The notes below the pieces were generated by a model that saw only the letters and a program-made list of their open reading frames with translations, was not told the DNA's origin and made no database searches. From an uncultured Psychroserpens sp. (GTDB taxonomy: Bacteria > Bacteroidota > Bacteroidia > Flavobacteriales > Flavobacteriaceae): a DNA stretch of 64,000 bases. The translations under genes and the position numbers were made by a program. The stretch lies in contig NZ_CANLNS010000001.1 in NCBI RefSeq assembly GCF_947492715.1, forward strand, positions 1-64,000. Reading direction: 5' to 3'. The stretch's first letter is position 1. The number at the start of each line of letters is the position of its first letter. This document shows, in pieces, positions 44,614 through 53,687 of this stretch.

Positions 44614-47127
44614 GTGACTAATTTTAAAAAATCAACCACATTGAAACACTTTTCTATTAAACTACTTTTGGTAGTTTCCGTATTCTTTGTTGCGGTTTCG
44701 TGTTCAACAGCGAAAAAAGCAAGCAAAGCAAAACCAGCAACTACTGCCGCTAAACCTCCTGGCAAAAAACCTGGAAAAAATGACCCAAAACCTTACAATA
44801 AAGTCATCACTAAAGATGCCAAAACTGATAAAGGATTATTTACGGTTCATACCTTAGATGACAAATACTATTACGAAATACCAGATTCTCTTTTTGACAG
44901 AGAAATGTTAATGGTTACACGTATTTCTAAAACTGCAAGCGGATTAGGTTTCGGTGGAGGAAAACAAAACGAACAAGTGCTACGTTGGCAGAAAAAAGGA
45001 AAGAAAGTTATTTTACGCGTTGTGTCATACAACGTAACAGCTGCGGATTCTCTTCCTGTTAATGAAGCTGTAGTCAATTCAAATTTCGAACCTGTTTTAT
45101 TTACGTTTCCTATTAAAGCATACAGCAAAGACTCAACAAGTACAGTTATTGATGCAACGCCTTTATTTCAAAAAGATGTAAAGTCATTAGGTTTACCTCA
45201 GTTTAGAAGAACACCTTATCGTGTAACACGTTTAGAAAGTGACAAATCTTTTATTGAAGACATAAAAAGTTATCCTAGAAATATTGAAGCACGACATGTA
45301 AAAACATATGCGGCAGGAAGGCCTCCTTCTAACTTTAGTACAGGAAGCATTTCAATTGAAATAAATAACTCAATGATTTTGTTACCTGACAATCCTATGA
45401 AGCGTCGTTATTTTGATGAGCGTGTAGGATGGTTTACAAGTAATACTACAGATTATGGTTTAGAAGATCAAAAGAGTAAATCACTTACGTACTTAGACCG
45501 TTGGAGATTAGAAGTTAGAGATGAGGATATTGCGAAATTTAAGCGTGGTGAATTGGTTGTTCCAAAAAAACAAATAGTATACTATATAGATAGAGCAACA
45601 CCAGTAAAATGGAGAAAGTACATCAAACAAGGTATTGAAGATTGGCAAGTTGCTTTTGAAGCGGCAGGCTTCAAAGATGCTATTATAGCAAAAGACGCTC
45701 CTTCAATTGAAGAAGACCCAGAGTGGAGTCCTGAAGATGCGAGATATTCTGTTGTGCGTTACTTAGCTTCTCCTATTCCTAATGCCAATGGACCACACGT
45801 AAGTGACCCTAGAACTGGAGAAATTCTTGAAAGTGATATCAATTGGTATCATAATGTGATGTCATTATTACGTGGATGGTTCTTCGTACAAACCGCAGCT
45901 ATTAACCCAGAAGCTCAAAGTCCGCAATTTAAGGATGAAGTTATGGGACGTTTGATTCGCTTTGTTTCTGCTCATGAGGTAGGACATACTTTAGGGTTAC
46001 CACATAACATGGGAAGTAGTGTGGCTTATCCAGTTGAAAAATTGCGTGATGCTGAGTTTACTCAAAAATACGGAACAGCTCCTTCAATTATGGATTATGC
46101 ACGTTTTAACTACGTCGCTCAACCTGGTGATGAAGGTGTAGCACTAATGCCAAATATTGGTATTTATGACAAGTATGCTATTGCTTGGGGTTACACGCCT
46201 ATTTTAGGAAAAACAGCCGAAGAAGAAAAAGTGATTTTAAATCAGTGGATTAGAAACCACGAAGGCGATCCAATGTATCGTTTTGGCCATCAACAAGCGG
46301 GTGATGTCGTAGACCCTAGTTCTCAAACTGAAGACTTAGGTGATGATGCCATGTTAGCCAGTGATTATGGTATTAAAAACCTAAAACGTATTGTTCCAAA
46401 TTTAATTAACTGGACAACCGAAGCAGGAGAAGATTATGGTGACTTACAAGAAATGTATGGCCATGTGATTTCTCAGTTTAACCGTTATATGGGACACGTA
46501 TCTAATAATATTGGAGGTGTTTATGAGCATTATAAAGCTGCAGATCAACCAGGTGCTGTTTATACAGCTGTTCCAAAAGAGCACCAAAAGAAAGCAATGA
46601 AATTTATTCAGGATAACTTATTTACAACACCAAGTTGGTTATTAGATAAGAACATTTTTGACCGTATTGAATACACAGGATCAGTAGAACGTGTAAGAGG
46701 TTTACAAGCTAGAACGCTAAATAACATTATGAGTCTTGGTAAAATGCAACGTTTAATTGAAGCAAACACTTACGACAGTAATGCTTATTCATTAACTGAA
46801 ATGATGAGAGATTTACGTAATGGTGTATGGAGTGAATTACGTACAGGTAGAAAAATTGATACTTACAGACGTAATCTACAACGTGCTTATATAGACAGAT
46901 TAGCATTTTTAATGACAGCTCCTAACCAGAGCGGTAGAACCTTCAGTCCTTATGTAAAAACAACTGGAGTCAATACAAGTCAATCTGACATTAGAGCTGT
47001 TGTTAGAGCCGAATTAAAATCTCTACGCAGTCAGCTACGTAGCGCGCGAGGAGGTGATGCTATAAGTAGAATTCATATAGCAGATGCTTTAGAGCGTATT
47101 GATGCAATATTAAATCCGAACGGATAA
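44614..47127 (+). CDS. Zinc-dependent metalloprotease (DUF5117/DUF5118 type)
   Basis: An 837-residue lipoprotein (lipobox VAVSC, C30) with a metzincin-style zinc site H454-E455-VG-H458-TLGLP-H464, then a Met-turn candidate in SIMDYARF. The N-terminal region (PYNKVITKDAKTDKGLFTVH, then FDREMLMVTRISKTA) matches the DUF5118/DUF5117 part found in large Bacteroidota metalloproteases. Probably outer-membrane attached and active on proteins outside the cell. The start is GTG at 44614; the TTG at 44641 would leave a shorter but still workable signal peptide. A terminator follows. Confidence 0.9.
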   Translation: MTNFKKSTTLKHFSIKLLLVVSVFFVAVSCSTAKKASKAKPATTAAKPPGKKPGKNDPKPYNKVITKDAKTDKGLFTVHTLDDKYYYEIPDSLFDREMLMVTRISKTASGLGFGGGKQNEQVLRWQKKGKKVILRVVSYNVTAADSLPVNEAVVNSNFEPVLFTFPIKAYSKDSTSTVIDATPLFQKDVKSLGLPQFRRTPYRVTRLESDKSFIEDIKSYPRNIEARHVKTYAAGRPPSNFSTGSISIEINNSMILLPDNPMKRRYFDERVGWFTSNTTDYGLEDQKSKSLTYLDRWRLEVRDEDIAKFKRGELVVPKKQIVYYIDRATPVKWRKYIKQGIEDWQVAFEAAGFKDAIIAKDAPSIEEDPEWSPEDARYSVVRYLASPIPNANGPHVSDPRTGEILESDINWYHNVMSLLRGWFFVQTAAINPEAQSPQFKDEVMGRLIRFVSAHEVGHTLGLPHNMGSSVAYPVEKLRDAEFTQKYGTAPSIMDYARFNYVAQPGDEGVALMPNIGIYDKYAIAWGYTPILGKTAEEEKVILNQWIRNHEGDPMYRFGHQQAGDVVDPSSQTEDLGDDAMLASDYGIKNLKRIVPNLINWTTEAGEDYGDLQEMYGHVISQFNRYMGHVSNNIGGVYEHYKAADQPGAVYTAVPKEHQKKAMKFIQDNLFTTPSWLLDKNIFDRIEYTGSVERVRGLQARTLNNIMSLGKMQRLIEANTYDSNAYSLTEMMRDLRNGVWSELRTGRKIDTYRRNLQRAYIDRLAFLMTAPNQSGRTFSPYVKTTGVNTSQSDIRAVVRAELKSLRSQLRSARGGDAISRIHIADALERIDAILNPNG

Positions 47128-47154
47128 AATATGTAGTTATAAAACTATATAATG

Positions 47155-47187
47155 AAAAAGCTTCAGGTAATTCTGGAGCTTTTTTTA
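47155..47187 (+). terminator. Metalloprotease gene terminator
   Basis: Arms AAAAAGCTTCAG and CTGGAGCTTTTT (one G-U) with a six-base loop and a T-run. Confidence 0.8.
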
Positions 47188-47216
47188 TATTATTACATAT
47201 CATAACAAACAAATAC

Positions 47217-47711
47217 TTGAACGAACACAACACTAAAGCTCAATTTTTTTGCCACACACACCCAAACTTATTTCTTCAAAAGCGTTGTAAAGGCTGTAGA
47301 AGAGGCATGTGTCACACCTGTATTAATCAACACAACGATTATTGCTCAAGTTGCCTAAGACAATCTTTTAAATTAAGTAGTGCTTACGAAAATCAACGAC
47401 AGATTATAAGAATGGTATGCTCGGGTATTATTGTTGGCTTAATCTTTCTGGCATACCAATTGTTTGTTTCTAAAATTATTAATTATCCTTATCTTTTACT
47501 TGGATTTGGAATAGGCATTTCTATTATGTCTATGTATTATATAATGGGCAGGACTGATGTGTTTTCAGAGATAAGTAAGATCCCATTTATTGGCGGAAAA
47601 CTTGCTATGGCTACGTTAGTTTTAACCGCCATTTCTGGAGGCCCAATTCTATACTTTCTTTATAAAATAGGCATGCAATTAAAATCTAATTATTTAAAAT
47701 CTCGTCAATAA
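47217..47711 (+). CDS. B-box-like zinc-finger membrane protein
   Basis: A 164-residue protein. The N-terminal 50 residues hold a Cys/His cluster of B-box type (CHTHPNLFLQKRCKGCRRGM, CHTCINQHNDYCSSCL), the rest three hydrophobic segments. Bacterial B-box-zinc-finger plus membrane proteins are known in Bacteroidota without a defined role. No ATG precedes the zinc cluster, so TTG at 47217 is taken as the start. Its 3' end overlaps the convergent hydrolase gene by 26 bp, so no terminator fits between them. Confidence 0.8.
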   Translation: MNEHNTKAQFFCHTHPNLFLQKRCKGCRRGMCHTCINQHNDYCSSCLRQSFKLSSAYENQRQIIRMVCSGIIVGLIFLAYQLFVSKIINYPYLLLGFGIGISIMSMYYIMGRTDVFSEISKIPFIGGKLAMATLVLTAISGGPILYFLYKIGMQLKSNYLKSRQ

Positions 47712-48510
47712 CAATTTGGTACTTATCAAAGTCTTCTAAATTATTATGACCTCCACCTTTAATAGTTATAAAATTTGTTTGACTAGGAGCCACTGTATTC
47801 AATTTTTCAGCAGAAGAATAAGGCACTACAGCATCGTCTGTACCATGAAATATGGTTATAGGACAACTCACATCAACAATAAATTCATTTGAAGGGAATT
47901 TATATTTCAGCAAAGTAGATACTGGAAAAATAGGGAAGCGGTGTTTTGCCACATCCAAAATACTATAATATGGCGTTTCTAAAATCAATTGTTTGGGTTT
48001 ATTTTTTGAAGCTAAATATGTCGCCACTCCTGTTCCTAAAGAACGTCCATAGATAACGATATCATCTTCAGAATAATCATTTAAAAGATAATCATAGCAG
48101 TATTGAGCATCTCTGTAAAATGCCTCTTCACTGAGTTTACCTTTACTTTTTCCATAAGTACGATAATCTATAATTAGCACATCATAATGTTTGGCCACAA
48201 AGTATTCAGCTATAGCACCCCATCTACTAAGGTCACCAGCGTTTCCATGGAAATACAAAATAACGCCTTTGGGGTTTTCAACTTTAAAATGAATGGCATT
48301 AAGACTAACACCTTCCTCTGGTTTTAAAAACAATTCCTCAAAAGGATAATCAAATTCATATTGATAATCCTGTTCTAAAACCGTTGGCAAAAACAGTATT
48401 TTTTCCTGCAAAAAATGAAGTGATGCGCCTATCATAACATAAATTAATACAACTACCGTTATAGCGGTTTTAAGCCTTTTTTTTAGTCGGTTTTGAGGAG
48501 TGAATGACAT
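47686..48510 (-). CDS. Alpha/beta hydrolase, membrane-anchored (paralogue 2)
   Basis: A 274-residue protein with an N-terminal transmembrane segment (TAITVVVLIYVMIGASLHFL) and an alpha/beta hydrolase domain: oxyanion HGNAGD, nucleophile in IYGRSLGTGVAT (GxSxG), acid in FHGTDDAVVPY and His in GGGHNNLED. It resembles the ABHD12/13 or YfhR group. It overlaps the upstream paralogue by 41 bp and is about as long. Substrate unknown; an esterase or lipase facing the periplasm is plausible. It is last in the ten-gene run that starts at 53846. Confidence 0.88.
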   Translation of the reverse strand: MSFTPQNRLKKRLKTAITVVVLIYVMIGASLHFLQEKILFLPTVLEQDYQYEFDYPFEELFLKPEEGVSLNAIHFKVENPKGVILYFHGNAGDLSRWGAIAEYFVAKHYDVLIIDYRTYGKSKGKLSEEAFYRDAQYCYDYLLNDYSEDDIVIYGRSLGTGVATYLASKNKPKQLILETPYYSILDVAKHRFPIFPVSTLLKYKFPSNEFIVDVSCPITIFHGTDDAVVPYSSAEKLNTVAPSQTNFITIKGGGHNNLEDFDKYQIVIDEILNN

Positions 48511-49348
48511 TAATACTAGTGGTTTCTAAATCGATGGTTTTGGGTGCTTTATTTAAAATATCGTCTAACATACGATGGTATGATTCAAAGTTATTAAGAT
48601 TTTTATGTCCGCCACCAATTACGGTATGTAGCTTGGTTAATTTCGGGTTTACCTGAGATAGCTTGACGCTCGTTTTGTACGGAATCAATTTATCATGCGT
48701 ACCATGAATAATATGAATAGGACATTGCACATACTTTAGCCATTTATAAGTTGGCAAAGGATATTTCATTAATAAAGACAAAGGCATAAATGGTGCATAC
48801 CTAGCCGTGACTTTGGTTAAACTATAATATGGTGCGTCTAGCACAAGCATTTTAGGATGATTCATCGATGCCAATTTCGCGGCAAAACCAGAGCCTAATG
48901 ATCTACCATAAAGAATAATTCGATCTTCGGTCGTTTGTTCTTTGAGCTTATTATATACCAATTGTAAATCACGTTTAATCGCTTTTTGTGATCGTCTTCC
49001 AGTACTTTTTCCAAAACCACGATAATCTACCATTAACACATTATAACCATGTCTTGTAAAATCTACGGCAAATTTCCCCCATCCTTTAATACTCTTAGAA
49101 TTTCCTTTTAAATACAACACAACACCCTTACTCTCTCCTTTTGGAAAAAAACGCAACCCATTAATAATGGCACCATCTCGTGTTTCTAAGTTATATTCTT
49201 TGGTCTCTTGATTTTCATAATCAAATTGAAAATCGGCGGGCAACTTTTCGGGTTTAAACAACATATAATCCTGCAAATAGTATAGGGCTATACTAATAGC
49301 AATATAAATAGCAAGAACTGTTATTACAATAGACAACCAATAAGGCAT
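48470..49348 (-). CDS. Alpha/beta hydrolase, membrane-anchored (paralogue 1)
   Basis: A 292-residue protein built like its neighbour: N-terminal TM (MPYWLSIVITVLAIYIAISI), LYLKGNSKSIKG in the oxyanion region, nucleophile motif LYGRSLGSGFAA, acid HGTHDKLIPY and His GGGHKNLNN. The start is the ATG at 49348; the TTG at 49378 would add ten residues before the membrane segment and is less likely. The two copies look like a tandem duplication that has diverged, kept translationally coupled by the overlap. Confidence 0.88.
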   Translation of the reverse strand: MPYWLSIVITVLAIYIAISIALYYLQDYMLFKPEKLPADFQFDYENQETKEYNLETRDGAIINGLRFFPKGESKGVVLYLKGNSKSIKGWGKFAVDFTRHGYNVLMVDYRGFGKSTGRRSQKAIKRDLQLVYNKLKEQTTEDRIILYGRSLGSGFAAKLASMNHPKMLVLDAPYYSLTKVTARYAPFMPLSLLMKYPLPTYKWLKYVQCPIHIIHGTHDKLIPYKTSVKLSQVNPKLTKLHTVIGGGHKNLNNFESYHRMLDDILNKAPKTIDLETTSINVIHSSKPTKKKA

Positions 49349-49399
49349 AGAAAAGGTTTTGTTGTAACAAGATAGCAAAAAATTACTACCAATTCTTCA

Positions 49400-49957
49400 T
49401 TATTGCATCTCCACGACTTTTGCTATAGGGATATCATTAATGAAAACATTATCTAAAACGGCTTCTCCATTTTTTACATAAACCAAAGCATACGTATTGT
49501 TAGGAATCGAATCACGCTGAGCATTTCTATGTGCTACTTCTGCATCATAGGCTTTACTTTCTTCCATATAAAATTCATTAAACGGAAGGCTAAACTCCAA
49601 AACACTATTTGAATCACTAAACCATCTTACTTTTGCCTTTACAAAATCTCCCGACTCTGGTGTATATGCATGAACTGAAAGGGCTTTCACAAACCCCAAG
49701 CTGTCATTAGCAATAGATACATAAACATCTTGATGTCTTTGCCAGTTTTCATCATTAGCCATAGCGCTGTCCAAATCATAATTAAGAAAAATATATTTTC
49801 CTTTAAACGGATCGGAAGGATCAATAGGTTGGGTTTTAAACTTATAGGCCGTCCCTGTTTTTAAAACGGACTCACGTTTAAAAATCATTTGTCCAGGAAT
49901 ACCAATTTGTACAATGGCTAATGCAATGAACATTATAAATATATATTTAGTTTTCAT
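49400..49957 (-). CDS. GDYXXLXY domain protein
   Basis: A 185-residue protein with one N-terminal TM segment (YIFIMFIALAIVQIGIPG) and an extracytoplasmic domain containing the family signature in a variant form, GKYIFLNYDLD (GDYxxLxY with Lys in place of Asp). Proteins with this domain are regularly encoded next to DUF2157/DUF4401 membrane proteins; that is also the case here, with the DUF2157 gene 3 bp upstream. The pair likely forms one membrane complex of unknown function. Confidence 0.86.
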   Translation of the reverse strand: MKTKYIFIMFIALAIVQIGIPGQMIFKRESVLKTGTAYKFKTQPIDPSDPFKGKYIFLNYDLDSAMANDENWQRHQDVYVSIANDSLGFVKALSVHAYTPESGDFVKAKVRWFSDSNSVLEFSLPFNEFYMEESKAYDAEVAHRNAQRDSIPNNTYALVYVKNGEAVLDNVFINDIPIAKVVEMQ

Positions 49958-49960
49958 GAT

Positions 49961-51250
49961 TTATTGATTTTGAGATTCTACTCTAGATTTTTGTTTTTTA
50001 AGCATAACATAATTGGTAAAAAAGAAGCCTAGGCCAACAGACACAAATAACAACCCTCTAATAACAAAGCTCATATTAGTATCAAAAAACCTACACGTAA
50101 CTAAGGCTGCAATAATTAATAACCCATAGTTAAGTATTCCGAAATGAAATTTATCGGCTCCTATTTTAATAGTTGTAATTCCAAGGGCTAAAACACTAAA
50201 ATTAATTGCTATTGTGCCTAACACAGGAATATTTAATCCAAACACATACAGCAGAGCACAAAAAATGAATACGTATTGAAATGCGTTAAATTCTTTTAGC
50301 CATTTTTTAAAATAAGAATACAAGAGCACATATATATTTGCCACCAAAAGAACCACTGAAACAACACTTTCTTGAGCTCCAAAAAAGAAATGCTCAATAT
50401 GCCAAAAACTATCAAAACTCATGATTAGCAACATCATAACAATACCCAAAGATCCAAAGATAAGATAACCATTACGTCTTAACTTTTGCGACTCAAGCAA
50501 TGGTATTTTCCCTATGTTATAAAACAAACTAAAGAGTAATACATACATTAAAAAACCAAGTTCAGACACATCTTTAACGAACGCACCAATCACAATGGTT
50601 AAACTCAAAGGCAACAACCAACTAAAAATTGATGTTATGTTAGGGGCTTCTTGCTTTTTAAGCAACACTAAATAATGAGGCATAATTGCTGCTATAACCA
50701 CCAAGTACATCCATGGCGTTTGAGGCATCGAAAAATAGCTAGTATAACCAATTTCAATGGCATAAAACGTAATAAATATTATGTTTAAAAAAGCAATTGT
50801 ATTAGATTTAAGTAAATAGATTAATGGCAAACTTAATGCTATCCAAGTAAGCACGTACGTACTTAAATTACCAGGAATATTATAAATCTGACTCACAAGG
50901 GCTATACTAGATCCGATAGCAAAAAACAAGAAGGTTCCAGAAGATTCTTTCCATGCAACACTTTTCTTTTTTAAAATTGAAAATGCTACGAAAACCTGAC
51001 CAATTACTAATGGTAAAAATGCAAAAGTTGTCTTTGTCATTCTATTAAAATGATCCCAATTGTGTGCGAGAATTAGAATGATACCCAAACCAACCAATAA
51101 GGAACCTAACACCCCAAAAACTGTAAACAATTTATTGGATGAAGGTGATGCTTTAGATTGATAATAAGCCTCAATTTTTGAAGCAACTTCAGACGAAATC
51201 ACATTCTCGCTTACTAAATGGGGCAATTCTTTTATAAATTTTGAATTCAT
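49961..51250 (-). CDS. DUF2157 membrane protein
   Basis: A 429-residue integral membrane protein with about 12 hydrophobic segments. The cytoplasmic N-terminus (SKFIKELPHLVSENVISSEV, ASKIEAYYQ) is followed by FGVLGSLLVGLGIILILAHNWDHF, the characteristic DUF2157 opening. Function is unknown; the constant partner is the GDYXXLXY protein encoded just downstream. It lies 5 bp from the CPBP-family gene. Confidence 0.87.
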   Translation of the reverse strand: MNSKFIKELPHLVSENVISSEVASKIEAYYQSKASPSSNKLFTVFGVLGSLLVGLGIILILAHNWDHFNRMTKTTFAFLPLVIGQVFVAFSILKKKSVAWKESSGTFLFFAIGSSIALVSQIYNIPGNLSTYVLTWIALSLPLIYLLKSNTIAFLNIIFITFYAIEIGYTSYFSMPQTPWMYLVVIAAIMPHYLVLLKKQEAPNITSIFSWLLPLSLTIVIGAFVKDVSELGFLMYVLLFSLFYNIGKIPLLESQKLRRNGYLIFGSLGIVMMLLIMSFDSFWHIEHFFFGAQESVVSVVLLVANIYVLLYSYFKKWLKEFNAFQYVFIFCALLYVFGLNIPVLGTIAINFSVLALGITTIKIGADKFHFGILNYGLLIIAALVTCRFFDTNMSFVIRGLLFVSVGLGFFFTNYVMLKKQKSRVESQNQ

Positions 51251-51255
51251 TTTTT

Positions 51256-51951
51256 TTAATTTAAAAATTTTAAAAATATATCAGCAAATGGATCTTGATT
51301 CAAGACTGTATAGTAAAACAACGCACCAAGCCAGCCATGAAAAAGGCCCAGTACATATAAGTTTTTAACTTTCAGATAAACATAACCGTAGAACAAAGCC
51401 AAAATAAATGTGGCTATCATAAGCCAAACTGAAGGGTAATGCACAACAGAAAACAGTATCGCTGTTAAAAGTACAACAAGACCATTCTTAAGTTTAATAG
51501 ACTTTAATGTACTTAAATTTCCGGCCACCAAACCTATAGTAAGAAACTGTTGTACAGTACCCCAAATAGGATATGTGATTAGCAACGGCAACACATGCCA
51601 TGTTAAGTTTAACGTACCCTGAACTAATCCAATAACAATAAAACTAATGACCGAAATCACGCCAAAAGGCAGTACTAGTTTTAGCGCTTTTTTGAAATTA
51701 TCGCATCTAAATCCCCAATCTTTTAAAACATGCTTATCTTTTTTATAGCGATAATACACATAAATAGACCATGCCAAAATTGCACTAACTACAAAAGGCA
51801 ATCTCCAATTAAGGTAATCCATAAATATAAACTTACCAGCTCCTGTTAAGGCAACGGCAATGATCTCTAATAATCTTACTTTATCAGAAATAGGTCTCGT
51901 CAATCTATAGTTTGAAAAATCTATCAAATATTTCGTGAGCTTCACTTTCAT
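51256..51951 (-). CDS. CPBP-family membrane protein with altered active site
   Basis: A 231-residue integral membrane protein of the CPBP/Abi type. The usual EExxxR motif is replaced by TVQQFLTIG (Q134-Q135), while the two histidine motifs remain as FSVVHYPS (H171) and GLFHGWLG (H205). The Glu pair is thought to be needed for proteolysis, so this copy may be inactive, or a non-proteolytic scaffold. I take the ATG at 51951, which overlaps the upstream stop as ATGA; the TTG at 51957 is less likely. Confidence 0.83.
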   Translation of the reverse strand: MKVKLTKYLIDFSNYRLTRPISDKVRLLEIIAVALTGAGKFIFMDYLNWRLPFVVSAILAWSIYVYYRYKKDKHVLKDWGFRCDNFKKALKLVLPFGVISVISFIVIGLVQGTLNLTWHVLPLLITYPIWGTVQQFLTIGLVAGNLSTLKSIKLKNGLVVLLTAILFSVVHYPSVWLMIATFILALFYGYVYLKVKNLYVLGLFHGWLGALFYYTVLNQDPFADIFLKFLN

Positions 51952-52238
51952 ATCCAACTGTGATTTTTAAACGGAAATGCTAATACACTGAAAACGATTA
52001 TAAAAAACATCAATATCATAAACGTGATTTCTTTTACATCTCGATCTCGGATTTTTCGTGATAAGCGCTTATATAAGAATGCTAATACAAAGCCTATCAC
52101 AATAAAAAAAGGTCCCGTAATAATAAATAACATGGATGTTCCTGTTTCCGTAGGAACAACTGCGGCCATAATCACTGTTAAAAATCCAGCAACAATTAAT
52201 GATATAATTTTATGTGTGTCTTTCATATTAATTAGCAT
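51948..52238 (-). CDS. Small membrane protein of unknown function
   Basis: A 96-residue protein with three predicted TM segments (KIISLIVAGFLTVIMAAVVP, MLFIITGPFFIVIGFVLAFL and FMILMFFIIVFSVLAF). I do not recognise it. A charged cytoplasmic loop (KRLSRKIRDRDVKEI) separates segments two and three. It overlaps the CPBP gene by 4 bp and is part of the membrane-protein run. An ATG at 52226 is an equally good start. Confidence 0.65.
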   Translation of the reverse strand: MLINMKDTHKIISLIVAGFLTVIMAAVVPTETGTSMLFIITGPFFIVIGFVLAFLYKRLSRKIRDRDVKEITFMILMFFIIVFSVLAFPFKNHSWI

Positions 52239-52256
52239 AAGGATAACGAATGAGAT

Positions 52257-52616
52257 CTAAATAACAACCAAAAAATAAAGCAATGTCCATACATACAGTA
52301 TTGATATAATAATTCCCAAAACGAAATACGATTTACATCTACGTATTTTACTTTTCAATCGAGCTCCACAGTAAAATCCATAGAGAATCAATTCTAAGAC
52401 TATGAAATCTATAGTGAACATCATAAAAAGCGTCCAATCTGAAAACATGTGTTCACTTGCTGCAGGTTCCATGCAGCACAGCCAGCTTAAAATAATGCCT
52501 AACAAGAAAACCATATAAGCAAGACCTGATAAAACAACTGCAACTAAAATAAAGTGACCATAGTGAAGTTGTTGTTTCATTATAAAACCGAATTGTCTCT
52601 TGAGCTTTAAAAACAT
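52257..52616 (-). CDS. Small membrane protein of unknown function
   Basis: A 119-residue protein with three hydrophobic segments (HFILVAVVLSGLAYMVFLLG, TLFMMFTIDFIVLELILYGF and YFVLGIIISILYVWTLLYFL). A cysteine pair (WLCCMEP) follows the first segment. I do not recognise the family. It lies 18 bp upstream of the next gene; an ATG at 52580 (MKQQLHYGHF) would give 107 residues and is as plausible. Confidence 0.62.
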   Translation of the reverse strand: MFLKLKRQFGFIMKQQLHYGHFILVAVVLSGLAYMVFLLGIILSWLCCMEPAASEHMFSDWTLFMMFTIDFIVLELILYGFYCGARLKSKIRRCKSYFVLGIIISILYVWTLLYFLVVI

Positions 52617-52643
52617 TTTTCTATATTAAATTTGCTTTATTTA

Positions 52644-52674
52644 AAACCTTTCAGGCATGACGCCCGAAAGGTTT
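52644..52674 (-). other. Hairpin between two membrane-protein genes
   Basis: Arms AAACCTTTC and GAAAGGTTT with an inner GGC/GCC stem. On the minus strand only a short T-rich tract follows, so it may be a partial terminator or an mRNA stability element inside the run. Confidence 0.5.
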
Positions 52675-52696
52675 AGGGTAACTAACCAACCCATCA

Positions 52697-53179
52697 TCAA
52701 AACAAAAAAATCATATATACGATAATCCCTTCTGCGATTCCTGTGATGATGCTCATTCCTAAAATATCTTTGATTTTACTTCTTAAAAAGAACACGACAC
52801 TTAAAATGGCCATTATAGCAGCTAATAAAATTTCTAATGCCCCTATTTTTGAAAGCAAGAATGTTATTCCTGTAAACGTGGCTGTAATTCCTGCAGTAAT
52901 AAGACAAAATTTGACAATCTCATCTTTAGTGTAGTTGCCTTCCTTAAAGCCTCGTCTCAAATCTCTAAGAATAGATAAAATAAAAAGTAATGGAACTACA
53001 GATAAAAATGGAGCAAAAATAACTTTGATCCCCTTAATAATGCGAGGGTCATTATAGATAAAAAACGCTATAGCGGTAAATGCTAATAAAGCTGTAACTA
53101 TAATCGCTTGGAATGTAAATAACAATTCCCTTTTGTTTGCATTGGTTCTCGGTTTCGGAGGTTGCATAATTGGATTCAT
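52697..53179 (-). CDS. Membrane protein of unknown function
   Basis: A 160-residue protein with a proline-rich cytoplasmic N-terminus (MNPIMQPPKPRTNANKRE) and four hydrophobic segments (FQAIIVTALLAFTAIAFFIY, VIFAPFLSVVPLLFILSIL, FCLITAGITATFTGITFLL and IITGIAEGIIVYMIFLF). A charged loop (RDLRRGFKEGNYTKDE) lies between segments two and three. I do not recognise it. It shares direction and spacing with its neighbours. Confidence 0.63.
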   Translation of the reverse strand: MNPIMQPPKPRTNANKRELLFTFQAIIVTALLAFTAIAFFIYNDPRIIKGIKVIFAPFLSVVPLLFILSILRDLRRGFKEGNYTKDEIVKFCLITAGITATFTGITFLLSKIGALEILLAAIMAILSVVFFLRSKIKDILGMSIITGIAEGIIVYMIFLF

Positions 53180-53218
53180 AATTTTAAGTTTTTGATGATT
53201 TTACTTTATTTAAATTAA

Positions 53219-53686
53219 TTAAGCGGTTAGAAAAAAGATATGAATGGCTAATGAGAGTAGGACACCGCTTAAAATACCGTTGACTCTCAAATTATTGTAC
53301 AAGATGTAATTGAGCACATAACTGCTAATGGTCGTGGAGTTAATGAGATGTGCAAAAATGAGATGGTTTTCTAATTTCTGACCTGTCATCCATTCTATAA
53401 ACTGCATGCTCAACACACCTATTAGCATACTCACTACAAGAAGTATGGTAGCTGGTTTTTGGTTTTTTAGTTTGTATTCATCTGTATTTTCTGGTATAAA
53501 ATGTTCAATCAATAGAAAACGGACAAAAAATAACATTGGTAATGGGAACAAAATAGATGCAATAATTTTAATAACATCCTTTAAAGTTTTGATCTCATCA
53601 TAGCCCAAAAACACTAAATAGACAAACACAACTACCGATACTCCAGTAGTGACAATAAATGCTGTATTGACTTGCTTGAGTTTCAT
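53219..53686 (-). CDS. Membrane protein of unknown function
   Basis: A 155-residue protein with about four hydrophobic segments (TAFIVTTGVSVVVFVYLVFL, IIASILFPLPMLFFVRFLL, TILLVVSMLIGVLSMQFIEW and SGVLLSLAIHIFFLTA). I start at the ATG at 53686 (MKLKQVN), one base after the stop of the upstream 52-residue gene, rather than at the ATG at 53710, because the tight junction suggests translational coupling. No known family is recognised. Confidence 0.65.
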   Translation of the reverse strand: MKLKQVNTAFIVTTGVSVVVFVYLVFLGYDEIKTLKDVIKIIASILFPLPMLFFVRFLLIEHFIPENTDEYKLKNQKPATILLVVSMLIGVLSMQFIEWMTGQKLENHLIFAHLINSTTISSYVLNYILYNNLRVNGILSGVLLSLAIHIFFLTA

Positions 53687-53687
53687 T

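Noticed and set aside
52624-52636. TAAATTTG on the plus strand as a promoter
   Set aside because: It faces into the 3' ends of minus-strand genes; no plus-strand gene follows within the run.
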